The position numbers and the translations under genes are program-made. The notes beneath the pieces were generated by a model that saw nothing but the letters and a program-made list of their open reading frames with translations, searched no databases and had not been told where the DNA came from. This document shows, piece by piece, positions 10,037 to 21,217 of a stretch of 64,000 bases of DNA. This stretch comes from Hysterium pulicare CBS 123377 (taxonomy: Eukaryota > Ascomycota > Dothideomycetes > Hysteriales > Hysteriaceae): positions 1-64,000 of the forward strand of contig AJFK01000639.1 in NCBI GenBank assembly GCA_000467715.1, given 5' to 3'. The number at the start of each line of letters is the position of its first letter. Positions within the stretch are counted from its first letter, which is position 1.

Positions 10037-11748
10037 ATGGAAGCTATTGATCCACCGAAGAAGAAGCGAAGAGGAGGATCACGTAGAAAGACAGGTATTA
10101 TGTTCCCCTTCTTCAGCTGGTCTTTGATGCTGATTACCAAATCCTAGGATGGTTGGTTGAATTCCTCGGAGTATATGTGAGTGAGTATACTGACTTGGTC
10201 TAGTTTCACATGCAAATCCCGCCATGCCCGATGCGATGAGAAGAAGCCTGTCTGTGGCAATTGCGAGCGCCTCAGTCTAGAATGTCGTCCTTCTGACTTC
10301 ATTGCCCCATCCGCCTGGAGTGTGAGCATTCAATCGCTCGCACAAACTCAGCCACCTAAGGAGTCCCTGCCGTCAGAGTCAGCAAGTCTGCCAACATCTA
10401 CGTGGGACGTCTTCAATCCGAACGGCCTCGATTTTAATACAAATGAGTCTCCAGATGCAGTTGACTCACAAACAAATGCCACGCCAGTTCCTCTAGCCCA
10501 GCCTCACCTCAATGTCGTAATAAATTCCGAGAAAGCTTATTTGTTGCACGTATTCCAGTCGACCCTCGCACCATGTATGGACCTTTTTGACCACAATTGC
10601 ACTTATCAGCGCGAAGTTCTTCGCCGCATACTTAAATCCGAGCTGCTCCTTCACTGCGCATGTGCCTTCTCTGCCAGACATCTCAGTCTGGTAAAATCTG
10701 GAGAAATTTGGGCTCCTGTCGCACGGGGTTATTACGGGTCTTCCCTTCGCATGCTCATTGGAGTTCTGGGGAGCTCCAGTTCACAAGAGGACGCTCTAAC
10801 CGCAACTTTGCTGTTGAGCAGCTACGAAATGATTGCTGCCCTAGGAGGAGATCATCGGCGCCATTTCTTCGGGGCCATGATGCTTATCACAACTGGAGAT
10901 GTAAGCGCTCGGTCTGTGGGTGTCGATAGGGCGAACTTCTGGGTGTATGCCCGTCATGATATTGTTGTTGCGCTTTGGAACGAAAGACCGTTGCTTCTGA
11001 AGCCACCCAAGTGGAATGTCAGTTTACGAGAAGGGGAGACTGAGGAAGATGCATTGGGCAACCAGCTCTTATGGCTGGTTGCGAGAGCTGTAGATCTGAC
11101 ATTTGGGGATAATGTATCCGAAGGAGACTCAGAGGCCGTAGCGACCGAGAGGGGCGAACTAATGGCCGATGCAGAGAGATGGTTCCATAGTCTACCTGTG
11201 ACGTTCCATGGGATCAGGTATGGTGAGATATCGGACGAAGGCTTCTGCAGACTTTATTTCACGATTCCTGCAGCTGGTAAGTGGCTGACATGAATATATG
11301 ACTCACTGTAGACACTAAACAGTGACAGCTGCCGCTATGATGTGGTACCATATCATGTATATCTTGCTCTACGCAGAGCCAACTATACGTGATACGTCCC
11401 ATAATGCGCAGGTAAGCTTACCGATCGAATGCTTGGTGACGAATTGACGGAAACATTCTAGATTCAATATCATGCAACGGCAATTGCGAATATAGCAATT
11501 TCGGACATCCCAATGTCTGTTCGAGTATTCTCAGGCCATGGTCTATATTATGGTAGGTCCACGCACATCTGATTCTACTTCCGAACGAGCCACTGAAAAT
11601 CGAGTCTCGTACAGCAGCAAAGCATATTCATGGCCTGCAAAGAAAGGTTTGCATATGGAAATTGATGGACGATATCGAAAAGCAACTGGGATATCATAAT
11701 CGTAGCAGAATCAGGAAGTTGCAAGAACTGGCAGAACAGAACGGTTGA
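10037..11748 (+). CDS. Zn2Cys6 transcription factor in the aromatic catabolic cluster
   Basis: A fungal binuclear zinc-cluster regulator. The six-exon model is 10037-10094, 10148-10151, 10204-11276, 11329-11411, 11462-11552 and 11615-11748 (480 residues). Exon 2 is only 4 nt (GATG). With it the frame reads KTGCFTCKSRHARC and gives a perfect cluster C21-x2-C24-x6-C31-x6-C38-x2-C41-x6-C48; without it the first Cys is lost. Both flanking introns (53 and 52 bp) have branch sites CTGAT and CTGAC. A basic run PPKKKRRGGSRRK before the cluster may be a nuclear signal. The middle region (about 110-350) resembles the helical fungal regulator domain (SEKAYLLHVFQSTLAPCMDLFD, LLHCACAFSARHLS, LLSSYEMIAALGGDHRRHF). 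The location between the P450 and a permease suggests it controls this cluster, an inference. Confidence 0.85.
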
Positions 11749-12183
11749 GTCACATTAGATGCTCCAGTATCGAAGGTGAAGACGAGTTTAATAGGCGATC
11801 GGCATACGGCGTATTCGACTCTCGTCTAAACTTCTCAAATAGGAAAATTCCACGCTAGACGCGTCTGTAAAACCCCTCGAACAATTCGCCGCTGATATAT
11901 GATAGTTTCAGTTATCGTGATAAGCCTTCTGTTTGATGCGTCTTTTGTCGAACTAGGCGGCTTTTTCGGCGATAAGTAATTTTCTCGTCGACCCTCAACA
12001 ACAACATCATTAAGCTTCACTTCCTTTCTCGCTTGATAATCATGTTGTGCATGATGTAACAGTAGAATCCTACGACAACGTTTATACCCCACTTCTCCAC
12101 CTTTATAAAAGACTCGACTTTCATTCTGATCTCTACCTAGATATTTCCTTTAGCGGATTCTCCACACTTTTGATAGCATCAAA
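11749..12183. other. Intergenic, permease promoter
   Basis: No gene is supported. It contains the candidate TATA box listed separately and the 5' leader of the MFS gene. Confidence 0.5.
12104..12110 (+). promoter_or_regulatory. Candidate TATA box of the MFS permease gene
   Basis: TATAAAA sits about 75 bp upstream of the permease ATG, a plausible core promoter distance. No other core element was assigned. Confidence 0.45.
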
Positions 12184-14093
12184 ATGTCCTTGCTGAAAGG
12201 TTTCCGGATGCCGCCCAGATATATCACGGCGAGCATTCTATGTTCAACTGGCGGGTTCCTTTTCGGGTGGGCTTTAAATCCTCGTCGACCTTCAGCAGAA
12301 ATGAAACTAATCCTTAATGTAGCATGGACACAGGTATCATTGGACCTGTCACTGTCATGAAGGCCTACACCGACCAATTCGGATCTGGTTCGCCTACCAC
12401 TCATGGACTCATCGTCTCTTCTATTCTGATCCCAGCTTCTCTGTCTTCTTTTTTCGCCGGCAAGCTGGTCGACTGGCTAGGGCGTCCAAATGGCATTGCC
12501 ATCGGTGCTCTAATCTTCGCTCTAGGGGCAGCCCTTGAAGCAGGCGCAAGCCAGCTTGCCATGTTCATCATTGGCCGAGTTATTGAAGGTATTGGAGAAG
12601 GGCTATATTTGGGCAACTTAGTCGTGTAAGTAACGCCATTTCTTATTTAGAAACACAATTTGCATTGGGAGTGATTCATAGCCCTTTAACCATCCTATTT
12701 CCCTTCCTCAAATACCAAGTCTGCTCATATCAGAGTATTTGGCACTCTTGTCAGGACGGAGAGAGTCAGTTATGTGCCTTCACCGAGCTCAAAGGTGCTC
12801 TGTAAACCACTATAGACAGGTTAAGAGCAGTCCGAACATACTTAACGATAACCCTGACCGATCATGAAGGTAACTAACAAAGGGCAGTTATATTTGCGAA
12901 ATTTCCCCTCCGAGCAAACGAGGACCCCTGACGACCGGTCCTCAGCTGTTGATCACTCTGGGCCTCGTGACAGGGTTCTTCATCTGCTATGGAACTGCTA
13001 CGATAAGCAGCTCTTCAATGTCCTGGCGCCTGCCATTTCTCATTCTAGCTTGTCTTGCAGCAGCATTCTCTATCTCTACTTTTCTGCTTCTTGTCCACTC
13101 TCCACGCTGGCTGACGCTCCGCGGCCGTCGAGATGAAGCAGCAGCAGCGTGGGAAAAGTTGGGAGTCAGCCATGCCGAACGCGAGAAAATCGAGGAACAG
13201 CAACCAGGCTCAGCTACCGACGTTGAACTTCAGACGCTCGCTGAAAGCGAAGCTACCGGGTCGCAAATCCGACGTCCTCCACCACATGAGAGATATGCAC
13301 CGAACAAGAAGCCTGGATTCTTTGACGTCTGGTCTCGAGATGTGCGTATGCGCACGATTCTTGCAGTCTTCATGATGGGCATGCAGCAGCTGAGCGGCAT
13401 TGATGGAGTACTCTACGTAAGTGTCCCCTCACCAAATCCACCCAAGGGTTCTGCTAACAAAGTCCGTAGTACGCTCCTCTCCTATTCCAACAAGCCGGTC
13501 TGGCCTCCTCATCTGCCTCTTTCCTTGCTTCTGGTGTCTCCGCAATTGTCATCTTCGCCGTCACGATCCCAGCGCTCTGTCTCTCCGACAAATGGGGTCG
13601 TCGCCATAGCACCATATACGGCGGCATCGGCCTTTCACTGACCATGTTCCTAATCGGCTCTCTCTACGCTTCGCACTCTGTGCACGGCTCCTACGGCGCT
13701 GGCCGTTGGATCGTCATCGCTTCCATCTACATATTCGCCGTCATCTACTCCATCTCCTGGGCCGTAGGCATAAAAGTCTACGCCGCGGAGATCCAACCTC
13801 AGCGAACGCGAGCGAGCGCGACTAGTCTAGCGCACGGGAGTAATTGGACTGTGAACTTCCTCGTGGCGCTCACGACGCCGATTCTGTTGAGCAGAAGTAG
13901 TTTTGGGGCGTACTTCTTGTTTGGCGGGTGTACGCTTTTGACGGCGGCGGTTTGTGCGGTGGCGATGCCGGAGACGAAGGGGAGGAGTTTGGATGAGATC
14001 GAGGAGGCTTTCAAGGGGAGGGGAAAGAGTTCGAAGGTTGAGAGGTGGGTGAGGAGGAGTATGAGGCGGGTGGGGTGGAAGGGGGAAGCTTGA
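12184..14093 (+). CDS. MFS sugar-porter family permease
   Basis: A 12-segment major facilitator of the sugar porter family, in the plasma membrane. Exons are 12184-12266, 12323-12625, 12888-13416 and 13470-14093 (512 residues). Family marks are GGFLFGMDTGIIGP in segment 1, KLVDWLGRPNG after segment 2, IIGRVIEGIGEG and VVYICEISPPSKRG, QQLSGIDGVLYYAPLLFQQAG in segment 7, LSDKWGRRHS, and the C-terminal PETKGRSLDEIEEAF. Intron 2 is 262 bp, long for the locus, but its ends are firm: donor GTAAGT and a CTAAC branch site before CAG. The substrate cannot be read from sequence; sugar, quinate or an aromatic acid are possible, and the neighbouring catabolic genes make an aromatic acid worth testing. 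A basic tail (RWVRRSMRRVGWKGEA) follows the last segment. Confidence 0.88.
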
Positions 14094-15059
14094 GGGCGTT
14101 ACTCCGAGGTGCGGGATCGGTAATAGTAAGGGATATTCTGATAGGTTTATCTTCAAGATCGCCTTTGAAGTGGTTTGAAACCATGTAGTTTCGTGGGTTG
14201 GAGGTGCTAGTTTCGATAAGATCAGGAAAAGTTTGGGGTTGTATGTTACTTCTCGATATCATTTTCATTACCAGTGCTGAGTTTTGCACATCATGATTCT
14301 ACACAGGACCTCAGGTAACTATAAATATTCAACATATAGGATTAAGGCTTAATAGGAAACTGCTCTTTTAAATAATAAATATAGCTTAGTATATCTCTTA
14401 AAATATATATATAACTCTCTAACCTATCCTTTTTCCTATCTACTAAATATTAGATATAAACTAAATACTCTTTTTATATCGGCTCAAAAGACGCAACTTC
14501 ACTTGAATCCTTTTACAGAGTCCGAATGGCCTTGTGAAAGTGCTGTTAGTGGAGGTGGCTAGGTTGAGCAGAATCCCGGAGGTTCTTGAAAGATGATGTC
14601 TAGTGGTTATAACACTCTCCGTTGTGAATTCAGGGATGGGAAACTAAACGCTGTAGCTTATAATGGTTATAACTATGAAGGAGACTAGGATAATGAGGTA
14701 AAAGATAATGTCGAGGGTGTGTGGATTAAACGTGAGGATGAGCATTGGTCTTTGAATGCGTACGGCGTTGGGGCCATTATACTTTAGAACAAATTGACAA
14801 GAAGTAATAGAGTGATAACGGCTAGCTGAGTAGTTATTAAAGTCGAGCGTTTTTCTCCCCTATAATCAATCAGATTTACTCTAAATACTACTATTTAGGC
14901 GCGTAAGAAGCAGCCAACTGCTTTGAAGAGGCTTCGCCGAGGTCAAAGTTCCTGCACACGCTGGTAGCAAAGAAGTACGTGGACGCGAGCATAGTCCGGC
15001 AATAGCATTAATGCAGCAATCTTATTCCAGATATTGAGAACAATAAATACTTGGTAGCT
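14094..15059. other. Gene-free AT-rich stretch
   Basis: No gene is supported. About 14330-14480 is strongly AT-rich, packed with TA dinucleotides and nearly free of CG, the base pattern left by repeat-induced point mutation; the rest is milder. It may be the remains of a repeat element, but no element family or terminal repeats could be recognised. Confidence 0.5.
14330..14480. repeat. AT-rich, RIP-like patch
   Basis: About 150 bp made largely of TAAATA, TATATATA and TTAAA words, with almost no CG, in a genome of roughly even base composition. This fits RIP decay. Boundaries are approximate. Confidence 0.45.
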
Positions 15060-17296
15060 TCACGCTGAATGCTTATGGCTATCTAATGGTTGAAATCCCC
15101 GTGAAGGGCTGAATCGCAATTTCAGCTTTTCGATATCCCGGTATGTTGTCTTTGAACCTGCGGGTTGTGATTGTAGGATCTCCCTGATCTTGGACATGTA
15201 AGCAAGTGTACTTCAAGGTATGTGATTAGAAACCTACCCCAGCATGTTGCATGGTAGCTGCAAAGGTAGTGACGGTCGCATCATGGCTCATGCCATTCTT
15301 ATAGATTGCGTAGGCTCCCAAGATGACTGATACGACGCTGAAAAGTATCGCTAATCCATATGCAAGAAGTAGATTGGTAGCATCGTAGATGTAGATTGTT
15401 TCATCGGTTGTGATGGTAACATTGGTTTTCTCAGACTGACTATCGAGAGTTACCGTCAACTATACTCGAAAAGGATTATCGGAGCCTCCCTTCCTACCAA
15501 AGACTCAAATCACTGAGCATACTCAGAGACGCATTGAGAGCGAAATCTTCGATTGCTTGGGAGAGGCTGATGTTGTTGGTGTCAATCTGAGAGAGCTCGG
15601 CTGGCTCGATATCCGCAAGCTGCGCAATGGCCCGGCTCATCTTCTGGTACTGACTCACGGACGAGAGGCTGGTGTACATAGATTCTCCCGACAAAGATGC
15701 GGAAGGGCCTTCAAGGTCTGGAAGATGTCCAAGAATCCCAATTAGGTATGAGCATATGCTGTAAAATGATGCCCGATACGATTGAGCTGCGTCAGCTTCC
15801 ACGGCGTTTTCGTCCTCGTCGACATATATGCCAATTGTATTCAATAATTTTGATTCGATGTTTTGGATTGTGTTAATATTATTAGTGAAGTTGACTTGGA
15901 AAGACACCGAGGCGTTGTATAGTTCGCATAAAATAAAGTCCATTTCCTGTCCAGAAGTTGGCTGTCCAGAAATCTGCTCCTCGGGATACTGTGCAATTGC
16001 AACCCAAAGCTGTGGAATTATATTACCAAGGCCATAGAAAGATGAATTCCACCACGTACTGTTGTTTCCTTCAACGAGGGGAACTGCTGCAAAATATCCT
16101 AAGCTGCCATTGGTTTTGCGGCACGAACTATCGGATTGTCCAAGACATTCTTCGTCAGTCCACTCAAACGATGATTTATTAAAGCGTGAATACTCAAATG
16201 TCGCTTCTGTTGTGAAAGAGATTTTGATGGCGGAAAGTGCAGCCAAAGCGATTTCCTCTTTTAGGCCAGAATTCGCTGGACTACAGTGTAGTACAGGTAT
16301 ATGGGTGTGAAGGTAGTAGGAGCCGTTCTGTGATGATACGGGAACGTCGAAGGAACGTATATTCCCACTATAAGCCACTGCACCCACAATCCTCCTGAGA
16401 CGGACGGAATCTGAAAAAGCCCCAGGACTGTTACTCCAACCGTTAGAAATAGAGACAAAGCGATTCTCAGCAGCAGGGTCTGAAATCACCAAGTTTTGCA
16501 CCCAGAGTTCAGAGAAGGAATGCGTCTGAGCCCGACCGACTGAAAGTGTTGGAGGGGCGAATAGAGAAGATAGTGGTATGCACCTAAAGACATGATGAGT
16601 GAGGCGCACATGAAGGGTCTTTTCACGTACCAAGCAACCAGCGCTATAAGTCCGCCCGCTTGGATCTTCGAGACGAATTCCCAGTTCAGAAAAAGAAGTA
16701 TCTTCGCTCCAGCGCCAAACGCTTCGCTTATCGTTCCGAGCGAAACATGCTTGGTTTTCACTTTTCTCCAAAGAGATTGATTATACGCAATTCCGACAGC
16801 CGTCTTCAAACATACAGTGACTGTGATAGCAAAAGCGTTGCCGATCCTATATTGGCGTGAGCGCAACCTATAAGCAAGACGAGTGGTAAGAAATTTACCG
16901 CAATGCCCATTGTTGTTTCATGAGAGTTCCGACAACTTGACCATCAATCCAACGATAATAACAATGGTGGCCAACGGCGAGACCAGTTCCAAACAGTAAT
17001 CCAGCAACCATGATAGTAGGAGATAGCCAATGGATATTTCTGGGTTCCAATTCTTGAGCTAGGTGCATTTGCTGCTCTTCAGATCGCTCCAGGGGGAACA
17101 CTATTTCTTTGGCGTTACTGTTTCTGGTGTCGGAACCGTCCAGCAAAGGCTCTGCGCTGTAATGCGACGGAATACTCAACCCGAGGTCTATGGTAGTTGC
17201 ATGGCCGTCGTCGACCGATGTGTACTCTGCATCCCTAATGGAATCATAATCGGTCAGCGAAATGGTGTCCGCCCAAGGTTCGGAATGGGATGGCAT
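15060..17296 (-). CDS. Multi-pass fungal membrane protein of unknown function
   Basis: A member of a fungus-specific membrane family often given the misleading label formylmethionine deformylase-like; no enzyme activity is evident. Exons on the minus strand are 17296-16899, 16846-16631, 16583-15498, 15439-15238 and 15179-15060 (673 residues). It has an acidic soluble N-terminus, a first membrane segment near residues 95-118 (SPTIMVAGLLFGTGLAVGHHCYY), segments around 140-160 and 190-210 (AGGLIALVAWCIPLSSLF), a long extracellular-type region of about 370 residues rich in N-glycosylation sites (NGSY, NNSTWWNSS, NASVS, NFT) with several Cys, a last segment (LLLAYGLAILFSVVSVILGAY) and a cytoplasmic tail. 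The first three junctions are firm. The last two (acceptors at 15440 and 15180) have alternatives; they were chosen for phase and because the tail DIEKLKLRF resembles the family end. Confidence 0.75.
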
Positions 17297-17978
17297 TGCT
17301 CGATTCGGCTTCGGAGTGAATTGTTCAAGTCAAAGTCGAGAGAGGGTCTGGAGAGGACTACATAATGTGGAAATGAGTGCGAGAGATGCGGTATATAAAA
17401 GTAACACCGCCACGACACTCTGTACATTGGCATGACGTATCTTGTGTGTAGCTGTGAGTTTCAGTGATGAAAATAGATTTTGATGCTCTAACATTTGTAT
17501 GACGAGAGACTTCTGGACCAGCTAAATAAATAATGATCAGCCGGCCTAACGTCACATTGATAGGAGTTGTCGATGGTAAGGCCCTTCAACTCCAGCAAGC
17601 AGCACGAACGACCGCAGCGGCATGATCTATAGTTCTCTTGCTAAGCCTCATTCTCTGCTACCATGAGTTAGATACACCCCCAATATGGTGAAATGAAAAA
17701 CTTTTACGGCGAGAGAGTCCACCCAGAAGCTGCTGCAGAGTCAAAACGAACGGGCGTGCGACAACAACCTTGGGGGGGCGGGCATCTTCTAAGGCCATAG
17801 ATCTTTCCACTAATTATGCGGTATAACCGTATACAGGTTACCAGATTTCTTTTTTTGGGGGGCGAGGTGGCGCAGTAACCCTTGTGCCAGGCAATGCTCT
17901 TGTTTGCTGAGTGAACACCAGGTAAGCGGTAGAACCATGACCAAAAGCACTCACTGAATGGGAAAAACATATCGTCTC
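17297..17978. other. Intergenic
   Basis: No confident gene. TTTATATA (minus strand, near 17390) could be a core promoter for the membrane-protein gene. A donor-like GTAAGAG just after 17980 leaves open that the next minus-strand gene has a further exon in here, but its reading is unconvincing. Confidence 0.4.
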
Positions 17979-18427
17979 TTACTTGATCCTTCCTTGCAAT
18001 GGTTTCTCCTGCACGGTCCTATGGACGTCTGCAAAAGTACAGTCATAGTGATATTGGCCAGCCCATATGATGATAGCCTCAGGGGTTCCAAACATAACAG
18101 AAAAGTAACTAGCATCCAAAGCGTGATCGAAATTGTCGTCGAAACCTCCTGGTTGAAGGTCAAAGATGCTAAAGTGGTCGTCCTCGTTAGTTGGCGGGCG
18201 TCTGAGAAAGTTTGAAGTAACTTCCATGAGCCTATCTCGAAGAGCAGGTGATATAGGTGGTCGATGCTGGCCGTGGGCTTGGACTGCAGAGGTTAGCTGG
18301 GTAAGAATTGTGGCGTAGTAAATAACCAAGGGTATTGCCTACAATCTATATCAGCATAGGAAGAAAATTAGATAAAGTATACTCTTTTTTCCAGGATACC
18401 AAATATCTGACTCTCTCTAATTGACAT
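17979..18427 (-). CDS. Hypothetical protein
   Basis: Not recognised. A two-exon minus-strand model gives 134 residues: exon 1 is 18427-18383 (MSIRESQIFGILEKR), a 44-bp intron 18382-18339 with branch-like CTGAT, and exon 2 18338-17979. Exon 2 has protein-like composition: a hydrophobic start (AIPLVIYYATILTQL), a basic stretch (PALRDRLMEVTSNFLRR) and an aromatic-rich end (FDLQPGGFDDNFDHALDASY). The true start could lie further upstream, and the 3' end may be spliced at AA|GTAAGAG. No domain was identified, and coding status rests on composition and one intron, so confidence is modest. Confidence 0.35.
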
Positions 18428-19338
18428 AGTCAAGCTAAGTCTAAAGTGCCATCTGCCTTTCAGATCCGATCTCAGATGCCAAACAACCTGGGCAGACGGG
18501 CCGTGAAGAATTACTAAGGGCCATACATACCAAACCTATAGCCTTAGGCACATACATGCGAATGTGTGTTTGGAAAAGCTGAGCTGTTTAGGCTCTGCTA
18601 TTGGCCTTAAAACAATCTTCCCGCGGTAAGAGCAGCCGAATTAGTCGCCTTCTTGTATGTCTTGATGGATGGCGGGTAGTACTAAGTCTATGTTAAGGGC
18701 TACAAAGTACGCAGCTGACTGTGAAGACAGGTCTAGCTAAGGCTTTGAGTATCAACTGCTCATTCTAGCTATGGAAGACTTAAGCGTGAGTAAAGGACGA
18801 GAAGAACGCGAGAAGGGCAGTGCCACTCTAATCATTCGTTAGCGAGGGGGGAGCTTTCATGGCGAGATTCGACAGGCTCCCCGTTCATGTCCCAAGAATG
18901 TCCAGCATTCCGGAACGGTGAATGGATTGATGGTGTGTTCGAGACGAAGCAACATTTTGACTCAGAAGGTGTCTAGAGCCCCAAGGGCGCCCCGGGTATC
19001 GCACTAACCGCATCAAGACCGTCAAGGCCGATCCGATCACAAAAGCTCTCGTCCAGTCAACGACACAGTTAATATCGAAGTAGTGTCTCGTCAAGTAGGC
19101 AGCAAAGCGTTTTGGTGGCCACTCGATATTCAAGTGGCTGGGAATGTTTCAAATAGCGTCTCCTTTTGCCGCTGTGGCCACATCACGCTAAACTGAAGAG
19201 GGAAGTCTGCCTAGTTTTCCATAGCTGAAGGCACACTACCGTCAACCATCTCAGATGATATATAGATACCTTAGGTGAAGGTGTTTACTATACATTCTTG
19301 CCTCACATGAATTCTCGTTAACTTCATAATTCTTTGAA
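18428..19338. other. Intergenic with a possible exon fragment
   Basis: On the minus strand, 19131-19003 reads NIEWPPKRFAAYLTRHYF followed by DINCVVDWTRAFVIGSALTV and ends at a donor-like CG|GTTAGT. It looks like coding sequence but no start or partner exon could be found, so it may be a decayed gene or a missed exon. The rest shows nothing. Confidence 0.3.
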
Positions 19339-20382
19339 ATGGCGGACGACGCCAAGAAGACGCTCTCCCATCTGGTTGCCACCATCCAATCACCGGACTC
19401 GAGACATTACGCGCGGTATGGCGAATGGATTCGCAGCCATCCTGGGATAGAGGCATTCATGTTCAGATGTCTGCGACCGGAATTCATCAGGTATCTTGAT
19501 CGACAAACTCTATCAGCACCTGGAGTCGACTCGTAAGCGTCACGCACGTCACGATACATTGAAGGCGCAGCATTAATTTGTGATACAGGCTCAGGGACAT
19601 AGGTGGAGATACGAAGTACGAAGGAAGAGCTATCTATCTTCATGCCATAGTTGGCTTAGATAAGCAGTATATTGATACTACCTTTCTGAGCATTCGGCAT
19701 CCGCTGACCTTTCATCTCAGTACCCGCAAATACGTTGGCCAAGCCACAAGGCTCTATTTCCGCCTGTGGAAACAACACTACAACTTCCGATACCGTCGGG
19801 ACAATAGGTGAAGAGACTTATTGCTTTTGAATGCGTGTTTGACTAATATAATATAGGTCACTTCATTACTACGCCGTACAGCAATCGTCCTACGACATCT
19901 TCGCAGTACTGGCAACGCTCCCTCAGGGCAACTCAGGCCCCGGAATGGACCGACCCGATCTACTTCTCAACGTCTTGGAAATGTGTTGTTGTCTCCTCTT
20001 CCGCTCTTTGCCACGAGCAAGCCTGATACAGTATCTCCCACCAGGCTCCAAGATGCCCGCGGAAGGACCACCAGAAGGCTTGAACATTGCGCTGCCACTG
20101 GATCAGGGTACGGCATTTTATGAAAGAGTCGATATGAGCGTGTCGAAGGATCCCTTGGTTTTAGCGTATCTCGACACGAAGTTGCCAGAGTCTAGAGATG
20201 TCCAGAGGCGCGTGGACAGGGATTGGAGTGTGGATCATAGGTTTCCCTTGTTTATGATAACAGCAGTTGCTGCTACTTTCATTGGCTTTAATATCTGGAG
20301 GGCCTTCACGACACGAAGTCCGCCTTCTTCTGGACGGTGGCTGCCAATGAGGACCGGGCGGAGATTTGGCCTGGGTATGTAA
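19339..20382 (+). CDS. Hypothetical protein with C-terminal membrane segment
   Basis: Not recognised. Three exons, 19339-19532, 19589-19807 and 19857-20382, join in phase to 312 residues starting MADDAKKTLSHLVATIQSPD. Introns are 56 and 49 bp, the second with a CTAAT branch site. The body is mostly helical-looking and soluble, with GIEAFMFRCLRPEFIRYL, RKYVGQATRLYFRLWKQHY and LLNVLEMCCCLLFRSLPRAS. One strong hydrophobic stretch near residues 267-285 (FPLFMITAVAATFIGFNIW) followed by a basic tail suggests a tail-anchored or single-pass protein. No catalytic motif is visible. The gene lies in a block of unfamiliar genes beside RIP-like sequence and may be lineage-specific. Confidence 0.6.
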
Positions 20383-21217
20383 CGGGGACTTTTTTTCAGT
20401 TTGGCATAGTTATGTCTATAGTCTCTGCATGGCGAGTGGGCTTTCGGTGAAAGTTTGAAATAACCTCTCACAAGGAAGAGACATAATCAAAGATCTTCCG
20501 ACAGATGCGCATGTCTTTCCGTACTGAGATCCGTGACGGGCCCCAAAAATCTATCCGCAGTTTTCCAATCCACCAAAACCGGTATTTTATTGCATAATAC
20601 ACCAGAACAAGTTGAGCTGACTCAAATCTATGCAAACACCCCAATGCCTCATCTGCAAACTCTTTGCCTTAATGATAGCCTGGGTTTTTTTCTCCGTCGA
20701 GTCCACCAGCTCCGGGGTTAGATCATCTGGCAATGAAGTGCGAGCCTCCTCTGCTGCAGCAATGAAAATTTGTCTCGATATTTGTCTCCCTTTTCTTCGA
20801 TAAGGTTGAGATCTTGTGAGAGGGGCGGGGACACCATGATAGTGGATTGGACTTGCTTGAGACTGGAGGTGTAAATTGATACCTTATCCACCCGAAATGT
20901 AAAGCCGTCCCCGTTGTAAAGCTGATGGCATTCTCTCAAACAATTTCTCCCCCTTGCGTTCCACCTGTTTGACTTTTGTCCTTGGGGGTGAAGCTCTTTT
21001 CCGGACGTTCGAGAAGTAGATTTGGGCTTTGTACCACGGGTTGAGCGAATAATGACAGCTTTCATACCTCCTTTCTAGAAGCGATGAAGGATCACTACTG
21101 CGTCGTGCGTCAATTTCGCTAAATGTCGGCTTGTGCGGGTAGTTTGGTGGCTGAGATAGCTTCTTGAAGTAGGGTCTTAGTGAGGTCTTTTACAGAATAT
21201 TGGACAAAGACGTCTGT
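20383..21217. other. Intergenic
   Basis: No convincing gene. A minus-strand ATG frame of 115 codons (21065-20718) has mixed composition and no homologue I can recall; it may be chance or the 3' leader of the regulator transcribed from the right. Confidence 0.4.

Noticed and set aside
20718-21065. 115-codon minus-strand ATG frame
   Set aside because: No recognisable motif or homologue and no intron support; may be chance or 3' leader sequence.
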